A DNA stretch of 52,136 nucleotides from Photobacterium frigidiphilum (GCF_003025615.1 NZ_PYMJ01000038.1:1-52136); one strand, 5' to 3'. Positions 42,125-51,959 are shown, numbered from the stretch's first letter. Translations and numbers: made by a program. The notes: a model not told the origin generated them from the letters alone.

Positions 42125-44089
42125 TTATTTAGCTTGAAGATCTAACTGGTAAACCGCAAAGCCCACTTTGTCTGTATCCACTTTTTTCATTGGATATTGA
42201 CCTTTTTCTTTGATAAACGCTGCGGCTTTTTCACTTGGTGATGTTTCAAAAGTGATGTTTAATTTTTTATCACTCTTCAGCGGTGTGAAGTACCAGTTAT
42301 TATCAGCACTTGGTACAACCTGACCTTCTTCTTTACTTACGCGGCTGATGTAATCGGCAACAACGGTACGGTTTTCATCTGGTGCAGAGAAAGCAACGAA
42401 GTCTTCACCTGTACCTGCAAATTTACCACTGTAAGCACGGTAGTTATTTGTCGCAATAATAAACGGTTGTTTAGGATTAACTGGCTTACCATTGAAGGTT
42501 AAACCGGTAATACGCTCTGCATCGGCATTGATTAACTTACAGTCACCGTCATAACGTGCTGGTTGCGATAAATCAATTCCGTATTCAACGCCGTCCATTA
42601 CATCGAAGTTATAAGTACGGAAGCCATCCCAATTAATAAGGCCTTGTTGAGCTGAGCTCGTCAGATCAATTTGATTGAATTGTCCGGCTGAACACTCTAG
42701 CCATTCCTTCACTTCTTTCCCCGTTACTTTCATAGCAACAAGGGTATTAGGGTATAAGTAAAGATCTGCGGCATTACGGAATGTTAGCTGGCCTGACTCA
42801 ACCTCTGTAAAGTTTGTAGGATCATTACCTCGACCGCCCGCCTTGAATGGTGCAGCGGCAGAAAGTACTGGTGTACCATCTAAATCAGGATCACCCTGAA
42901 TAAAGCGCTCAACGTAATCTTTTTGTGCCAAGTTAACGATTTGTACGGTTGGATCATCTTGTACTAATGCAAGGAAGCTATACATCACATCACTTGCTTT
43001 ACCAATCGGTTGGTTTACAAATGTACGTGTTGCTGCATGATCTTCGCTGATAGCTTTTACTAGCTCTGCATCGGCCTCAACGATTGGCTTACCTTCGAAT
43101 TTATCAAAGATTGGACGAGCTTCTGTTTGCGCGTTAGTAACAGCCCAAGAATCGCCTTCTTTATTAAGTGTTAGATCCATAACACCAAGGTGATCACCCC
43201 AACGACCTGGCATAACAGCTGCTACACCATTGATAGTACCTTTCTCAATATCGGCATTTGGAACATTGGCAAATTCTTTGCCTGGGAATACACCGTGTGA
43301 GTGACCAAATGCAATAGCATCGATGCCTTTTACTTCTGTGAGGTAATAAACAGAATTTTCAGCCATCACTTTATACGGGTCGGTTGATACACCTGAGTGT
43401 GGAATCGCAACAATAACATCTGCACCTTCCGCTTTCATTTGTGGTACAAATTTTTCAGCAGTTTGCTTGATGTCTAACGCTTCAACTTTACCTTCTAGGT
43501 TTTTCTTATCCCAGATTAGGATTTGAGGCGGAACAAAACCGATATAACCCACTTTAATTTCGTGCTCTACACCATCGGTATCTTTAAACATGTAAGGTTT
43601 AATAATGTATGGTGTGAACATGTTTTTACCTGTTTTTAGGTCAATCACGTTCGAGTTGATGTAAGGGAAGTTAGCCCCTTCAATAGATGTTTTTAGGAAG
43701 TCTAAACCGTAGTTGAATTCGTGGTTACCCAAGTTACCCACTTCATAACCAAGCTGATTCATCACCTTATATACAGGGTGAACTTCGCCTGCTTTAACCC
43801 CTTTTGCTGCCATGTAGTCACCCATTGGGCTACCTTGCAGCAAATCACCGTTATCTACCAATACGCTGTTAGTTGCCTCTGCTTGTGCTTCTTTTACTAA
43901 TGTCGCGGTACGAACAAGGCCAGTTTTTTTTGTTGGTGCGTCTTTATAGTAATCATAATCCATTATATTTGTATGGATATCTGTTGTTTCTAAAATACGC
44001 AGCTTAATGGTTTCAGCAGTAGCAGGACCAGCCATCATTAGTAGACCACCCAATATGGCTAATGACAGTGGCTTGGCAGATAATTTCAT
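42125..44089 (-). CDS. cpdB: 2',3'-cyclic-nucleotide 2'-phosphodiesterase / 3'-nucleotidase CpdB
   Basis: Periplasmic nucleotide scavenging enzyme. A signal peptide (about 1-25, cleaved after ATA) is followed by a metallophosphoesterase domain with ETTDIHTN, DNGDLLQGSP, GNHEFNYG and GHSHG. A 5'-nucleotidase C-terminal domain follows with NAADLYLYPNTL and IATNNYRAYSG. I start it at 44089 (MKLSAKPLSLAI), where GGAG lies seven bases upstream on the minus strand; an ATG eight codons earlier is less likely. 654 residues (E. coli 647). Confidence 0.95.
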   Translation of the reverse strand: MKLSAKPLSLAILGGLLMMAGPATAETIKLRILETTDIHTNIMDYDYYKDAPTKKTGLVRTATLVKEAQAEATNSVLVDNGDLLQGSPMGDYMAAKGVKAGEVHPVYKVMNQLGYEVGNLGNHEFNYGLDFLKTSIEGANFPYINSNVIDLKTGKNMFTPYIIKPYMFKDTDGVEHEIKVGYIGFVPPQILIWDKKNLEGKVEALDIKQTAEKFVPQMKAEGADVIVAIPHSGVSTDPYKVMAENSVYYLTEVKGIDAIAFGHSHGVFPGKEFANVPNADIEKGTINGVAAVMPGRWGDHLGVMDLTLNKEGDSWAVTNAQTEARPIFDKFEGKPIVEADAELVKAISEDHAATRTFVNQPIGKASDVMYSFLALVQDDPTVQIVNLAQKDYVERFIQGDPDLDGTPVLSAAAPFKAGGRGNDPTNFTEVESGQLTFRNAADLYLYPNTLVAMKVTGKEVKEWLECSAGQFNQIDLTSSAQQGLINWDGFRTYNFDVMDGVEYGIDLSQPARYDGDCKLINADAERITGLTFNGKPVNPKQPFIIATNNYRAYSGKFAGTGEDFVAFSAPDENRTVVADYISRVSKEEGQVVPSADNNWYFTPLKSDKKLNITFETSPSEKAAAFIKEKGQYPMKKVDTDKVGFAVYQLDLQAK

Positions 44090-44500
44090 GTATTTCTCCA
44101 GAAGGTTAGGCATGGGAAAGCATGCTTAAGGTAGCAAATATACCGTGGAAGTAATTAGTGCCTCTCATATTATTGTGCTTCGTATCTCGTTTTTTTGAGG
44201 CATAGAGCATATTCAATTTGTTACCGATGGGGATTTAAACGATTTCCATTCATTTTACTAAGATAAAAAAGGTATAAGTTAAGTCCAACGGATCTAGTTT
44301 ATTTTAGTTCTATTACTAAATTGTTCTGTGATAAGGACTCTTTTTAGCTAAATTCTGCTTTTATTGTTCAATTTTCATCGTTGATGTCTTTTTTTGTTTT
44401 CGATCAAACTTTTTGGAATAAAAGATTAGATTATAGAATTACAAGTAATATCACCCTACAGCTATAGTGCAGTTAAGTTAATAAATGTAGGGCACTGGAA
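44090..44500. other. 411-nt divergent region between cpdB and cysG
   Basis: AT-rich, with no gene recognised. Near cysG, CCCTACA (44454-44460) and TGTAGGG (44486-44492) form a perfect 7-bp inverted repeat with a 25-nt loop, ending eight bases before the cysG ATG and so next to its ribosome site. TGTGAT near 44335 is half of a CRP-like site only. Promoters for both genes must lie here, but none is clear. Confidence 0.45.
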
Positions 44501-45925
44501 ATGGATTATTTGCCAATTTTTACGGATCTGAAGCGTAGACCTTGCCTAGTGGTGGGCGGTGGTGATGTGGCATGGCGTAAAGCTCGCATGCTATTGAAGG
44601 CCGGAGCGGATGTTCGTGTTATTGCACCAGTGTTGAATCAAGCGTTTCAACAAGCTATTGAGCAACAGCAAGTCAGCCATGTTGCTGATGAATTTGAATC
44701 ATCACATCTTGATGGTATTTTTCTTGCGATAGCGGCGACTGAACACAAAGCCGTTAATGCACTGGTGTATCAATCGGCTAATCAGCGTCAAGTATTAGTC
44801 AACGTGGTGGATGATACACAGCGCTGTAGTTTCATTATTCCTTCTATTATTGATCGCTCTCCCATTATTGTTGCGGTTTCCTCATCAGGCAAAGCCCCTG
44901 TTCTCGCGCGTTTAATTCGGGAAAAACTAGAAGCGTTATTACCGCAGCATTTAGGCCGCATGGCGATTATAGCGGGCAACTTTCGTGCTCGTTTAGCAAA
45001 AACAGTCACCTCATTTTCTGCTCGTCGTCAATTTTGGGAACAAGTTTTTGATGGTCGGTTTGCAGAACTTGTTGCTTCAGGCCAAGAGCAAGATGCTAAG
45101 CAAGAGTTAATTAATCTAACACAATCTATTTCACCTCTATCTATTCCACCTAAAGGTCAAGTTGCGCTTATTGGTTCTGGTCCTGGCGATGCAGGGTTAT
45201 TGACCTTGCGTGCATTGCAGTTAATGCAACAAGCCGATGTGGTTTTATATGACTACCTCGTTTCTGATGAGGTGATGGATTTAGTTCGCCGAGATGCCGA
45301 ATTAGTCTGTGTCGGAAAAAAAGCAGGCTTCCACAGTGTGCCTCAAGAAGAGACAAACCAGCTTATCGTTAACTATGCGCGGCAAGGAAAACGTGTTGTG
45401 CGTTTGAAAGGGGGCGATCCTTTTGTCTTTGGTCGAGGCGCTGAAGAGCTTGAGGTGTTATTTGATGCCAATATCCCTTTTCAAGTTGTGCCTGGTATAA
45501 CTGCAGGGGCTGGGGCGACAGCTTATGCAGGTATTCCGTTAACTCACCGTGATTATGCCCAAACTGCGATGTTTGTTACTGGCCACTTAAAAGCTGAAAG
45601 CGATCAGATGGATTGGTCAACATTAGCGCGCGGTAAGCAAACTCTCGTTATTTATATGGGCTTGATGAAATCGGATCATATTCAGCAACAGCTTCTTACT
45701 CATGGTCGTTCTGGTGATACGCCGATAGCGATTATTGAGAGAGGTACGCAGAAAAACCAGAAAGTTATTAAAGGCCAGTTAAGCGAACTTGAGCAACTGG
45801 CGAAAAACGCTGAGTCACCATCACTAATTGTTATCGGTGAGGTGGTTAATTTATCAGAAAAGTTACATTGGTTCGGAAAACAGGAGCAGTCATTACAACA
45901 GTCTGCTGTTGTAAAACTGGCATAA
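44501..45925 (+). CDS. cysG: siroheme synthase CysG
   Basis: Trifunctional. The N-terminal half (1-~205) is the precorrin-2 dehydrogenase/ferrochelatase with the NAD site VVGGGDVAWRKA and SSSGKAPVLARL. The C-terminal half (about 216-470) is the uroporphyrinogen III methyltransferase with GSGPGDAGLLTLRA, RLKGGDPFVFGRGAEE and VPGITAGAGA. 474 residues. First gene of the cysG-cysD-cysN-permease-cysC-cysQ cluster; supplies siroheme to CysI. Confidence 0.97.
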   Translation: MDYLPIFTDLKRRPCLVVGGGDVAWRKARMLLKAGADVRVIAPVLNQAFQQAIEQQQVSHVADEFESSHLDGIFLAIAATEHKAVNALVYQSANQRQVLVNVVDDTQRCSFIIPSIIDRSPIIVAVSSSGKAPVLARLIREKLEALLPQHLGRMAIIAGNFRARLAKTVTSFSARRQFWEQVFDGRFAELVASGQEQDAKQELINLTQSISPLSIPPKGQVALIGSGPGDAGLLTLRALQLMQQADVVLYDYLVSDEVMDLVRRDAELVCVGKKAGFHSVPQEETNQLIVNYARQGKRVVRLKGGDPFVFGRGAEELEVLFDANIPFQVVPGITAGAGATAYAGIPLTHRDYAQTAMFVTGHLKAESDQMDWSTLARGKQTLVIYMGLMKSDHIQQQLLTHGRSGDTPIAIIERGTQKNQKVIKGQLSELEQLAKNAESPSLIVIGEVVNLSEKLHWFGKQEQSLQQSAVVKLA

Positions 45926-45938
45926 CATGGAGAGAGTC

Positions 45939-46847
45939 ATGGATCCAAAACGATTAACTCACCTCAAGCAACTTGAAGCGGAAAGTATTCATATTCTTCG
46001 TGAAGTGGCTGCTGAGTTTGATAACCCTGTGATGATGTATTCCATCGGGAAAGATTCATCAGTCATGTTGCACTTAGCTCGGAAGGCATTTTATCCAGGG
46101 AAGATTCCATTTCCTCTTTTACATGTTGATACCGACTGGAAATTTCGCGAGATGATCGAGTTTCGTGATCGTACCGCAGAAAAATACGGTTTTGAGCTTC
46201 TAGTGCATAAAAACCCTGAAGGTATGGCGATGGGGATTAGCCCTTTTGAGCATGGTTCTTCAAAGCATACAGATGTAATGAAAACCCAAGGTTTGAAACA
46301 AGCATTAAATAAATACGGCTTTGATGCGGCATTCGGTGGCGCACGCCGTGATGAAGAAAAATCACGAGCCAAAGAACGCATTTATTCATTCCGTGACAAA
46401 AACCATAGTTGGGATCCAAAAAATCAACGTCCTGAGTTATGGAAAACCTATAACGGTCAGATTAATAAGGGCGAAAGTATTCGTGTATTCCCGCTATCAA
46501 ATTGGACTGAACTGGATATTTGGCAATACATCTATCTAGAAAGTATCGAGATCGTCCCGCTTTATTTGTCGGATATACGACCTGTGGTTGAGCGTGACGG
46601 TATGTTGATCATGGCTGATGATGACCGATTGAAATTGCAACCGGGCGAGAAGATTGAATACAAAAGCGTCCGTTTCAGAACGTTAGGATGTTATCCGCTA
46701 ACGGGTGCGATTGAATCGAAAGCCGACACATTGCCCGGCATTATTGAAGAGATGCTGGTGGCGACCTCAAGTGAGCGTCAAGGTCGAGCGATTGATCACG
46801 ATCAGTCAGGCTCGATGGAATTGAAAAAGCGTCAAGGTTACTTCTAA
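45939..46847 (+). CDS. cysD: sulfate adenylyltransferase small subunit CysD
   Basis: Makes adenylyl sulfate from ATP and sulfate with CysN. ATP-pyrophosphatase-type motif MYSIGKDSSVMLHLARKA. The start is ATG 45939 (MDPKRLTHLKQLEAES), with GGAGAG before it, giving 302 residues, identical in length to E. coli CysD. The ATG at 45927 overlaps that ribosome site. It is 13 nt after cysG. Confidence 0.97.
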   Translation: MDPKRLTHLKQLEAESIHILREVAAEFDNPVMMYSIGKDSSVMLHLARKAFYPGKIPFPLLHVDTDWKFREMIEFRDRTAEKYGFELLVHKNPEGMAMGISPFEHGSSKHTDVMKTQGLKQALNKYGFDAAFGGARRDEEKSRAKERIYSFRDKNHSWDPKNQRPELWKTYNGQINKGESIRVFPLSNWTELDIWQYIYLESIEIVPLYLSDIRPVVERDGMLIMADDDRLKLQPGEKIEYKSVRFRTLGCYPLTGAIESKADTLPGIIEEMLVATSSERQGRAIDHDQSGSMELKKRQGYF

Positions 46848-46857
46848 GGAAAGATGC

Positions 46858-48288
46858 ATGAACAGTCTTATTGAACAACAAGTGGCAGAGATAGGTATTG
46901 AAGCCTATCTAGACCAGCACCATCATAAATCACTGCTTCGATTCTTGACGTGTGGTTCCGTCGATGATGGGAAAAGTACCTTGATTGGTCGTTTGCTCCA
47001 TGATTCTCATCAGATTTATGAAGATCAGTTGGCTGCTATTTATACCGATAGCCAAAAGGTGGGCACCACGGGTGATAAACCTGATCTCGCTTTATTGGTT
47101 GATGGGCTGCAAGCTGAGCGTGAACAAGGGATTACTATTGATGTTGCATACCGTTATTTCTCGACGAAAAAACGTAAGTTCATCATTGCAGATACTCCAG
47201 GACATGAACAGTACACGCGAAATATGGCAACGGGTGCGTCAACCTGTGATGTCGCTGTTATTTTGATTGATGCCCGTAAAGGCGTATTAGATCAAACACG
47301 TCGCCACTCATATATTGCGAGCCTCTTAGGAATCCGTCATTTCATAGTGGCAATTAATAAGATGGATCTTGTGGGGTTTGATGAAGAACGCTTTACATCC
47401 ATTCGTGACGAATATTTAGAATTTGCTGAAAAACTAAATAAAAATATTGAAATAAAGTTAGTGCCACTATCAGCTTTAGATGGCGATAACGTGGTGAGCC
47501 TTAGTGAGCAAACGCCATGGTACAAAGGTGACTCATTACTAACGTTACTTGAAGATGTTGATTTTGTTCAAGAGCAAGAATCCAGCGATTTTCGTTTTCC
47601 TGTGCAGTATGTTAATCGTCCTAATTTAGATTTCCGCGGTTTTGCAGGTACGATTGCGTCAGGCCTTGTGAAGGTCGGTGATAAAGTTAAAGCATTGCCG
47701 TCAGGGAAAATGTCGACGATTGACCGTATCGTGACATTTGATGGTGATCTACCTGAAGCATACTCAGGGCAGGCGATAACACTCACACTTAAAGATGAAA
47801 TTGATATTAGTCGTGGCGATACAATTGTTGCCGCTGATGATGATGTTCCATTAAGTAATAACTTACTGGCTGATATTGTCTGGATGGCAGAAGCACCATT
47901 AGAGGTTGGTCGTCAGTACGATATCAAGGTTGCAGGTAAGAAAACGGTTGGCTCAGTGCAAGGTATTCGTCACCAAGTTGATATCAATAACCTTGAGACT
48001 TTTACTACCGAGACATTGCCACTAAACGGCATTGGTTTATGTGAGGTGGTATTAAATGAAGCCATTGCGGTAGATGCTTACCAAAACAGTATCGATACTG
48101 GTGGATTCATTATCATCGATCGTTTAACGAATGTGACAGTTGGTGCGGGTATGGTGCGTGAAGCGTTAATCGATAAAACCGTCGTATCTACTGGTGATTT
48201 CAGTGCATTTGAAATTGAGTTTAATGCATTAGTTCGTAAGCACTTCCCTCATTGGAATGCCGACGACATTAGTAAGTTACTGGGGTAG
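46858..48288 (+). CDS. cysN: sulfate adenylyltransferase GTPase subunit CysN
   Basis: EF-Tu-like GTPase that drives sulfate adenylation by CysD. G1 is GSVDDGKSTLIGRL, G3 is DTPGHEQYTRNM, and G4 is NKMD; two beta-barrel domains follow. 476 residues (E. coli 475). No fused APS-kinase domain, which fits a separate cysC. It ends 4 nt before the permease gene. Confidence 0.97.
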   Translation: MNSLIEQQVAEIGIEAYLDQHHHKSLLRFLTCGSVDDGKSTLIGRLLHDSHQIYEDQLAAIYTDSQKVGTTGDKPDLALLVDGLQAEREQGITIDVAYRYFSTKKRKFIIADTPGHEQYTRNMATGASTCDVAVILIDARKGVLDQTRRHSYIASLLGIRHFIVAINKMDLVGFDEERFTSIRDEYLEFAEKLNKNIEIKLVPLSALDGDNVVSLSEQTPWYKGDSLLTLLEDVDFVQEQESSDFRFPVQYVNRPNLDFRGFAGTIASGLVKVGDKVKALPSGKMSTIDRIVTFDGDLPEAYSGQAITLTLKDEIDISRGDTIVAADDDVPLSNNLLADIVWMAEAPLEVGRQYDIKVAGKKTVGSVQGIRHQVDINNLETFTTETLPLNGIGLCEVVLNEAIAVDAYQNSIDTGGFIIIDRLTNVTVGAGMVREALIDKTVVSTGDFSAFEIEFNALVRKHFPHWNADDISKLLG

Positions 48289-48292
48289 CAGT

Positions 48293-50020
48293 ATGAGCTG
48301 GGAGCAAGGTGTCGTTCTGGCCATGCTAATGGTGATAGTGACGTGTTTGATAACCACGAAAATTAAACCCGCATATTTGTTTGCAGGTTCAGCTTTTATT
48401 GGATTTCAAACGGGAATGATTGATTTGCCAACGTTGGCAGGCAATTTTACTAATTCTTCATTATTAACGTTAGTTTTGTTGGTACTTGCTTCTATTGCTC
48501 TAGAAAAAACCCGTTTGATAAGCTGGGTTGGGCGACAAATTTCAGAGGGTGGACATTCACTGGTTGTTGCAAAACTTGGCTTATCAACGGCGCTTCTTTC
48601 TTCTTTTACGAATAACACCGCTGTAGTGGTATCGTTGATTGGTGCTGTAAAGCGTAATCAAACCCACGCTCCGTCGAAGTTACTTATTCCACTGTCATAC
48701 GCTGCGATATTAGGTGGCACACTTACCTTAATTGGTACTTCAACGAATTTAATCATAAATAGCTTTGTTGTCGATGCTGGTTTACCGAGCCTCGGTTTTT
48801 TTGCCCCTACGATGATTGGCCTAGCTGTTTTGTTTGTAGGCTTAATTGTTCTGATTCCACTTAGCCATTTCCTTCCTAGTTATGATGATGGCGCGGATGA
48901 CGAACTACCGTACTTTTTAGAAGCGAGAATCGAAGGTGGCTCTCCGTTAGTGGGTAAAACCGTATCAGAAAACGGACTCCGAGCTTTACGCCGCCTTTTT
49001 TTAGCGGAGCTATTACGAGACGGACAAACTATTGCACCTGTGTGTCCAGATACCAAGCTTCAAGCGGGCGATACCTTACTATTTTGTGGTGATGTCGAAA
49101 GTGTTACCACCCTGCAAGAGATCAACGGATTACATTTGTTTGGTCAGCATCATCTTAATGGTCAATCAATGATGGAAGTGATTGTTAGCCACTCTGCAGG
49201 TATACGCGGTAAGACGCTTAAAGATGTCGAATTTAGAGACCGTTTTGATGCCGTTGTAGTTGCAATACGTCGGGGACATGAAAGGCTAGCTGGTGGCTTA
49301 GGTAATATTGAACTACATGCAGGTGATACGTTAGTGATTGTACCGGGCAAAAAATTCCATGATAAAAAGCAGAAGCTTAATCGAGAATTTGTTCTGGTTA
49401 ATGGTTTAGATTCAAGTGCTCGCTTAGATGGAACAAAAAGCTTAGCCGTTCTAATTGGCTTTTTAATGGTCATTGTTGCTGCATTATCTGGTGTTTTTCC
49501 GCTAATTAAAGGGTTGGCTGCTTATATATTGATTTTACTTGCTACTGGAATCATTTCTTTTACTGAGTTAAGACGCCAGTTTCCAATCGATATATTTGTC
49601 ATTGTTGGCTCGGCGTTATCTCTCGCGCAATTAATGATCTCCAGTGGCTTATCCGAACGAATGGGATCCATGTTGATGGTGTCATTTAATGGGTGGGGAA
49701 TATACGGTGCTTTGATTGCTGTATATCTCTTGACTCTTATATTGACCGAGTTGATAACAAACAATGCAGCTGCTGCCTTGTCATTCCCGATTAGTTATAG
49801 CTTGGCATTAGGATATGGGGCAGATCCAATGCCTTTTATTATGGCCGTGTTGTTTGGTGCTAGTGCAAGTTTCATTTCTCCTTATGGCTATCAAACCAAT
49901 TTATTAGTTTTTAGTGTTGGTAATTATAAATTACGGGATTACTTACGTATCGGCTTACCAATTTCGATTGTTTACTCAGTGGTAGTGCTTACTTTAATCC
50001 CTATCTTATTTCCTTTTTGA
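48293..50020 (+). CDS. SLC13-family permease with two TrkA-C (RCK_C) domains, probable sulfate importer
   Basis: A 575-residue membrane protein. Two blocks of transmembrane helices (about 5-190 and 385-575) flank two cytosolic RCK_C domains (about 205-285 and 290-370). The paired SLC13 motifs SFTNNTAVV (104-112) and TNNAAAALSFP lie in the two repeats, with GTSTNLIINS between helices. Its place inside cysN-cysC points to sulfate import, as proposed for such genes in sulfur clusters. I start it at ATG 48293, just after the cysN stop. Confidence 0.88.
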   Translation: MSWEQGVVLAMLMVIVTCLITTKIKPAYLFAGSAFIGFQTGMIDLPTLAGNFTNSSLLTLVLLVLASIALEKTRLISWVGRQISEGGHSLVVAKLGLSTALLSSFTNNTAVVVSLIGAVKRNQTHAPSKLLIPLSYAAILGGTLTLIGTSTNLIINSFVVDAGLPSLGFFAPTMIGLAVLFVGLIVLIPLSHFLPSYDDGADDELPYFLEARIEGGSPLVGKTVSENGLRALRRLFLAELLRDGQTIAPVCPDTKLQAGDTLLFCGDVESVTTLQEINGLHLFGQHHLNGQSMMEVIVSHSAGIRGKTLKDVEFRDRFDAVVVAIRRGHERLAGGLGNIELHAGDTLVIVPGKKFHDKKQKLNREFVLVNGLDSSARLDGTKSLAVLIGFLMVIVAALSGVFPLIKGLAAYILILLATGIISFTELRRQFPIDIFVIVGSALSLAQLMISSGLSERMGSMLMVSFNGWGIYGALIAVYLLTLILTELITNNAAAALSFPISYSLALGYGADPMPFIMAVLFGASASFISPYGYQTNLLVFSVGNYKLRDYLRIGLPISIVYSVVVLTLIPILFPF

Positions 50021-50055
50021 ATTTAATGAACACACACGATGGAACGGAGTCAATG

Positions 50056-50682
50056 ATGACCACGATTGTTAAATCCCATGATAATGATGAAAACATAGTC
50101 TGGCATAGACATAATGTAGATAAGTCTTCACGAGCTGAGCAAAAAAAGCAGAAGCCATGTGTATTATGGTTCACAGGGTTAAGTGGTGCTGGTAAATCTA
50201 CCGTTGCGGGCGCACTTGAAAATCGCTTGGTTGAGCTTGGCTATCATACTTATTTATTAGATGGCGATAATGTGCGTCATGGGTTGTGTCGTGATCTTGG
50301 TTTTTCATCAGAAGATCGCCGTGAAAATATTCGCCGTATTGGGGAAGTTGCTAAATTAATGGCTGATGCGGGTCTTATTGTATTAAGTGCATTTATTTCA
50401 CCGCATAGAGCAGAACGCCAATTAGTCAAAGATCTACTACCAGATGGTGAGTTCATCGAAGTGTTTGTTGATGCGTCATTGGATGTGTGTGAAAAACGAG
50501 ACCCTAAAGGGCTTTATAAAAAAGCGCGCGCAGGGGAAATAAAACAGTTCACAGGCATTGATTCTGAATATCAAGCGCCAGTTAATCCTGAAATCCATTT
50601 ACACGCTGGCGATAAAACTGTTTCAGAGCTAGTTGAGCTGTCACTACATTCATTACGAAAACGAGCAATCATCCGCGATTAA
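50056..50682 (+). CDS. cysC: adenylyl-sulfate kinase CysC
   Basis: Phosphorylates adenylyl sulfate to PAPS. P-loop GLSGAGKST, then LDGDNVRHGLC, FISPHRAERQ and DPKGLYKKARAGEIKQFTGI. 208 residues from ATG 50056, chosen because GGAG lies six bases upstream; the frame extends 13 codons further, overlapping the permease end. Matches E. coli CysC (201) throughout. Confidence 0.97.
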   Translation: MTTIVKSHDNDENIVWHRHNVDKSSRAEQKKQKPCVLWFTGLSGAGKSTVAGALENRLVELGYHTYLLDGDNVRHGLCRDLGFSSEDRRENIRRIGEVAKLMADAGLIVLSAFISPHRAERQLVKDLLPDGEFIEVFVDASLDVCEKRDPKGLYKKARAGEIKQFTGIDSEYQAPVNPEIHLHAGDKTVSELVELSLHSLRKRAIIRD

Positions 50683-50694
50683 AAGGAGTTATGA

Positions 50695-51438
50695 GTGAGT
50701 ATTTTACTTGAGTCTATTTATGAAATTGCTTTGGATGCAGGCAAAGTGATCATGAACCACTACCACTCAGGTGTTCATGTTGAAGAAAAAGCGGATCACA
50801 GTCCAGTTACTGCTGCCGATATAGCTGCGAATGATATTATTGTTGAGCGTTTAATGATGCTAACACCTGACATTCCCATTTTATCTGAAGAGTCAGTACA
50901 CTCTTCTTGGTCTGAAAGGCAGGGCTGGACCGCATTTTGGCTGGTGGATCCATTAGATGGTACTAAAGAGTTCTTGCGTCAAAATGGTGAATTTACCGTT
51001 AACATCGCCTTAATAGAAGGAGGGAAACCAACTCTTTCCGTTGTTCATGCGCCAGCATTAAATAAAAGTTGGCTTGCAGACGGTTCGACAGCGTGGCTAG
51101 AAACAATGTCTGGACGCGATGAAATTAAAGTGATACCCGCAATGATACCGACTATTGTTGGAAGTCGATCTCATCCAAGCCCTGATATGGCGAACTATCT
51201 ACAAGAAGTGGGTGAGCATAAGATGGTAGAAGTCGGCTCTTCGTTAAAATTCTGCCTGATTGCAGAAGGGGTAGCTCAGTCTTATCCTCGGTTAGGACCA
51301 ACAATGATGTGGGATACAGCCGCTGGGCAATGTGTTGCAGAAAGTGCGGGAGCTGCCGTTTTACAATTAGATGGCGAAGAGCTTCAGTATCATAGAGACA
51401 AATTATTAAACCCATCCTTTATAGTCTCCATCATTTAA
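50695..51438 (+). CDS. cysQ: 3'(2'),5'-bisphosphate nucleotidase CysQ
   Basis: Removes pAp, the toxic by-product of PAPS reduction. Inositol-monophosphatase fold with metal motifs SEES, VDPLDGTKEFL and WDTAAGQCVAE. The start is GTG 50695 (MSILLESIYEIA), with AAGGAG seven bases upstream. An ATG four bases before it is in another frame and closes after six codons. 247 residues, as in E. coli. Last gene of the cluster. Confidence 0.95.
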   Translation: MSILLESIYEIALDAGKVIMNHYHSGVHVEEKADHSPVTAADIAANDIIVERLMMLTPDIPILSEESVHSSWSERQGWTAFWLVDPLDGTKEFLRQNGEFTVNIALIEGGKPTLSVVHAPALNKSWLADGSTAWLETMSGRDEIKVIPAMIPTIVGSRSHPSPDMANYLQEVGEHKMVEVGSSLKFCLIAEGVAQSYPRLGPTMMWDTAAGQCVAESAGAAVLQLDGEELQYHRDKLLNPSFIVSII

Positions 51439-51457
51439 CCCTTTTCTGTTAATGAGT

Positions 51458-51483
51458 AAGGCAACTAGAATGCTAGTTGTCTT
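51458..51483 (+). terminator. terminator-like hairpin after cysQ
   Basis: AAGGCAACTAG/CTAGTTGTCTT, 11 bp with one G:T and an AATG loop. Only a short T-rich tail follows, so efficiency is uncertain. It separates cysQ from the rRNA promoter region. Confidence 0.6.
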
Positions 51484-51669
51484 ATTGCCTCTATCTTAAG
51501 ACGCTACTTTTATTGTATTCGACTAAGCTTAAAGTCCCTTTTATTCAAAGGTTGTGTCTTTTAACACTATATATGGAATTTTGCCTGCTCACTGGTAGCT
51601 GCTTTTTTGTTTCTTTTGATGCTTTTGGTTTGATTAATCGACAAGCAGGCAGAAAAAGCAATAAAACTA

Positions 51670-51697
51670 TTGTTATCATGCAAAGGCTCTCTATAAT
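51670..51697 (+). promoter_or_regulatory. rRNA-operon upstream promoter (distal)
   Basis: TTGTTA (51670-51675), 16-nt spacer, TATAAT (51692-51697), followed by a GC-leaning GCAGCC. The first of three stacked sigma-70 promoters before the rRNA leader. The stretch 51484-51669 before it shows no feature I can name. Confidence 0.65.
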
Positions 51698-51799
51698 GCA
51701 GCCACATCAACAGGATGTATCACGGTTAGTAAGCTATTTATAAGCTGTGTATAACTTGTCGATATTTAAGGTGGTAAATAAAAACGGCACAAAGGGTGC

Positions 51800-51827
51800 T
51801 TGACATGCTTCTGTTTTTATCTAAAAT
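51800..51827 (+). promoter_or_regulatory. rRNA-operon promoter P1-like
   Basis: TTGACA (51800-51805), 16-nt spacer, TAAAAT (51822-51827), followed by a GC-rich discriminator (ACCGCCC), the feature that makes rRNA P1 promoters sensitive to ppGpp and initiating nucleotide levels. Confidence 0.78.
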
Positions 51828-51931
51828 TACCGCCCAGCTCAAGTAATGTTGGTTTAGGTGTTAAAACTCTAACTTTTCTTTGCTTAAGCTAGAGTCTACA
51901 AGGGTTCGAAATTACTTTTGAAAAATACTTG

Positions 51932-51959
51932 TTGACTTAATAAATTTGCAGCGTATTAT
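51932..51959 (+). promoter_or_regulatory. rRNA-operon promoter P2-like
   Basis: TTGACT (51932-51937), 16-nt spacer, TATTAT (51954-51959), preceded by an A/T-rich stretch that could act as an UP element. It starts 132 bp after P1, close to the P1-P2 distance in enteric rRNA operons. Confidence 0.8.

Noticed and set aside
50691..50711. ATG four bases before the cysQ start
   Set aside because: Out of frame and closing after six codons. The ribosome-site spacing favours the GTG at 50695.
51477..51743. 88-residue plus-strand frame before the rRNA operon
   Set aside because: No ribosome site, low-complexity composition, and it covers the distal promoter. Best explained as a chance frame.
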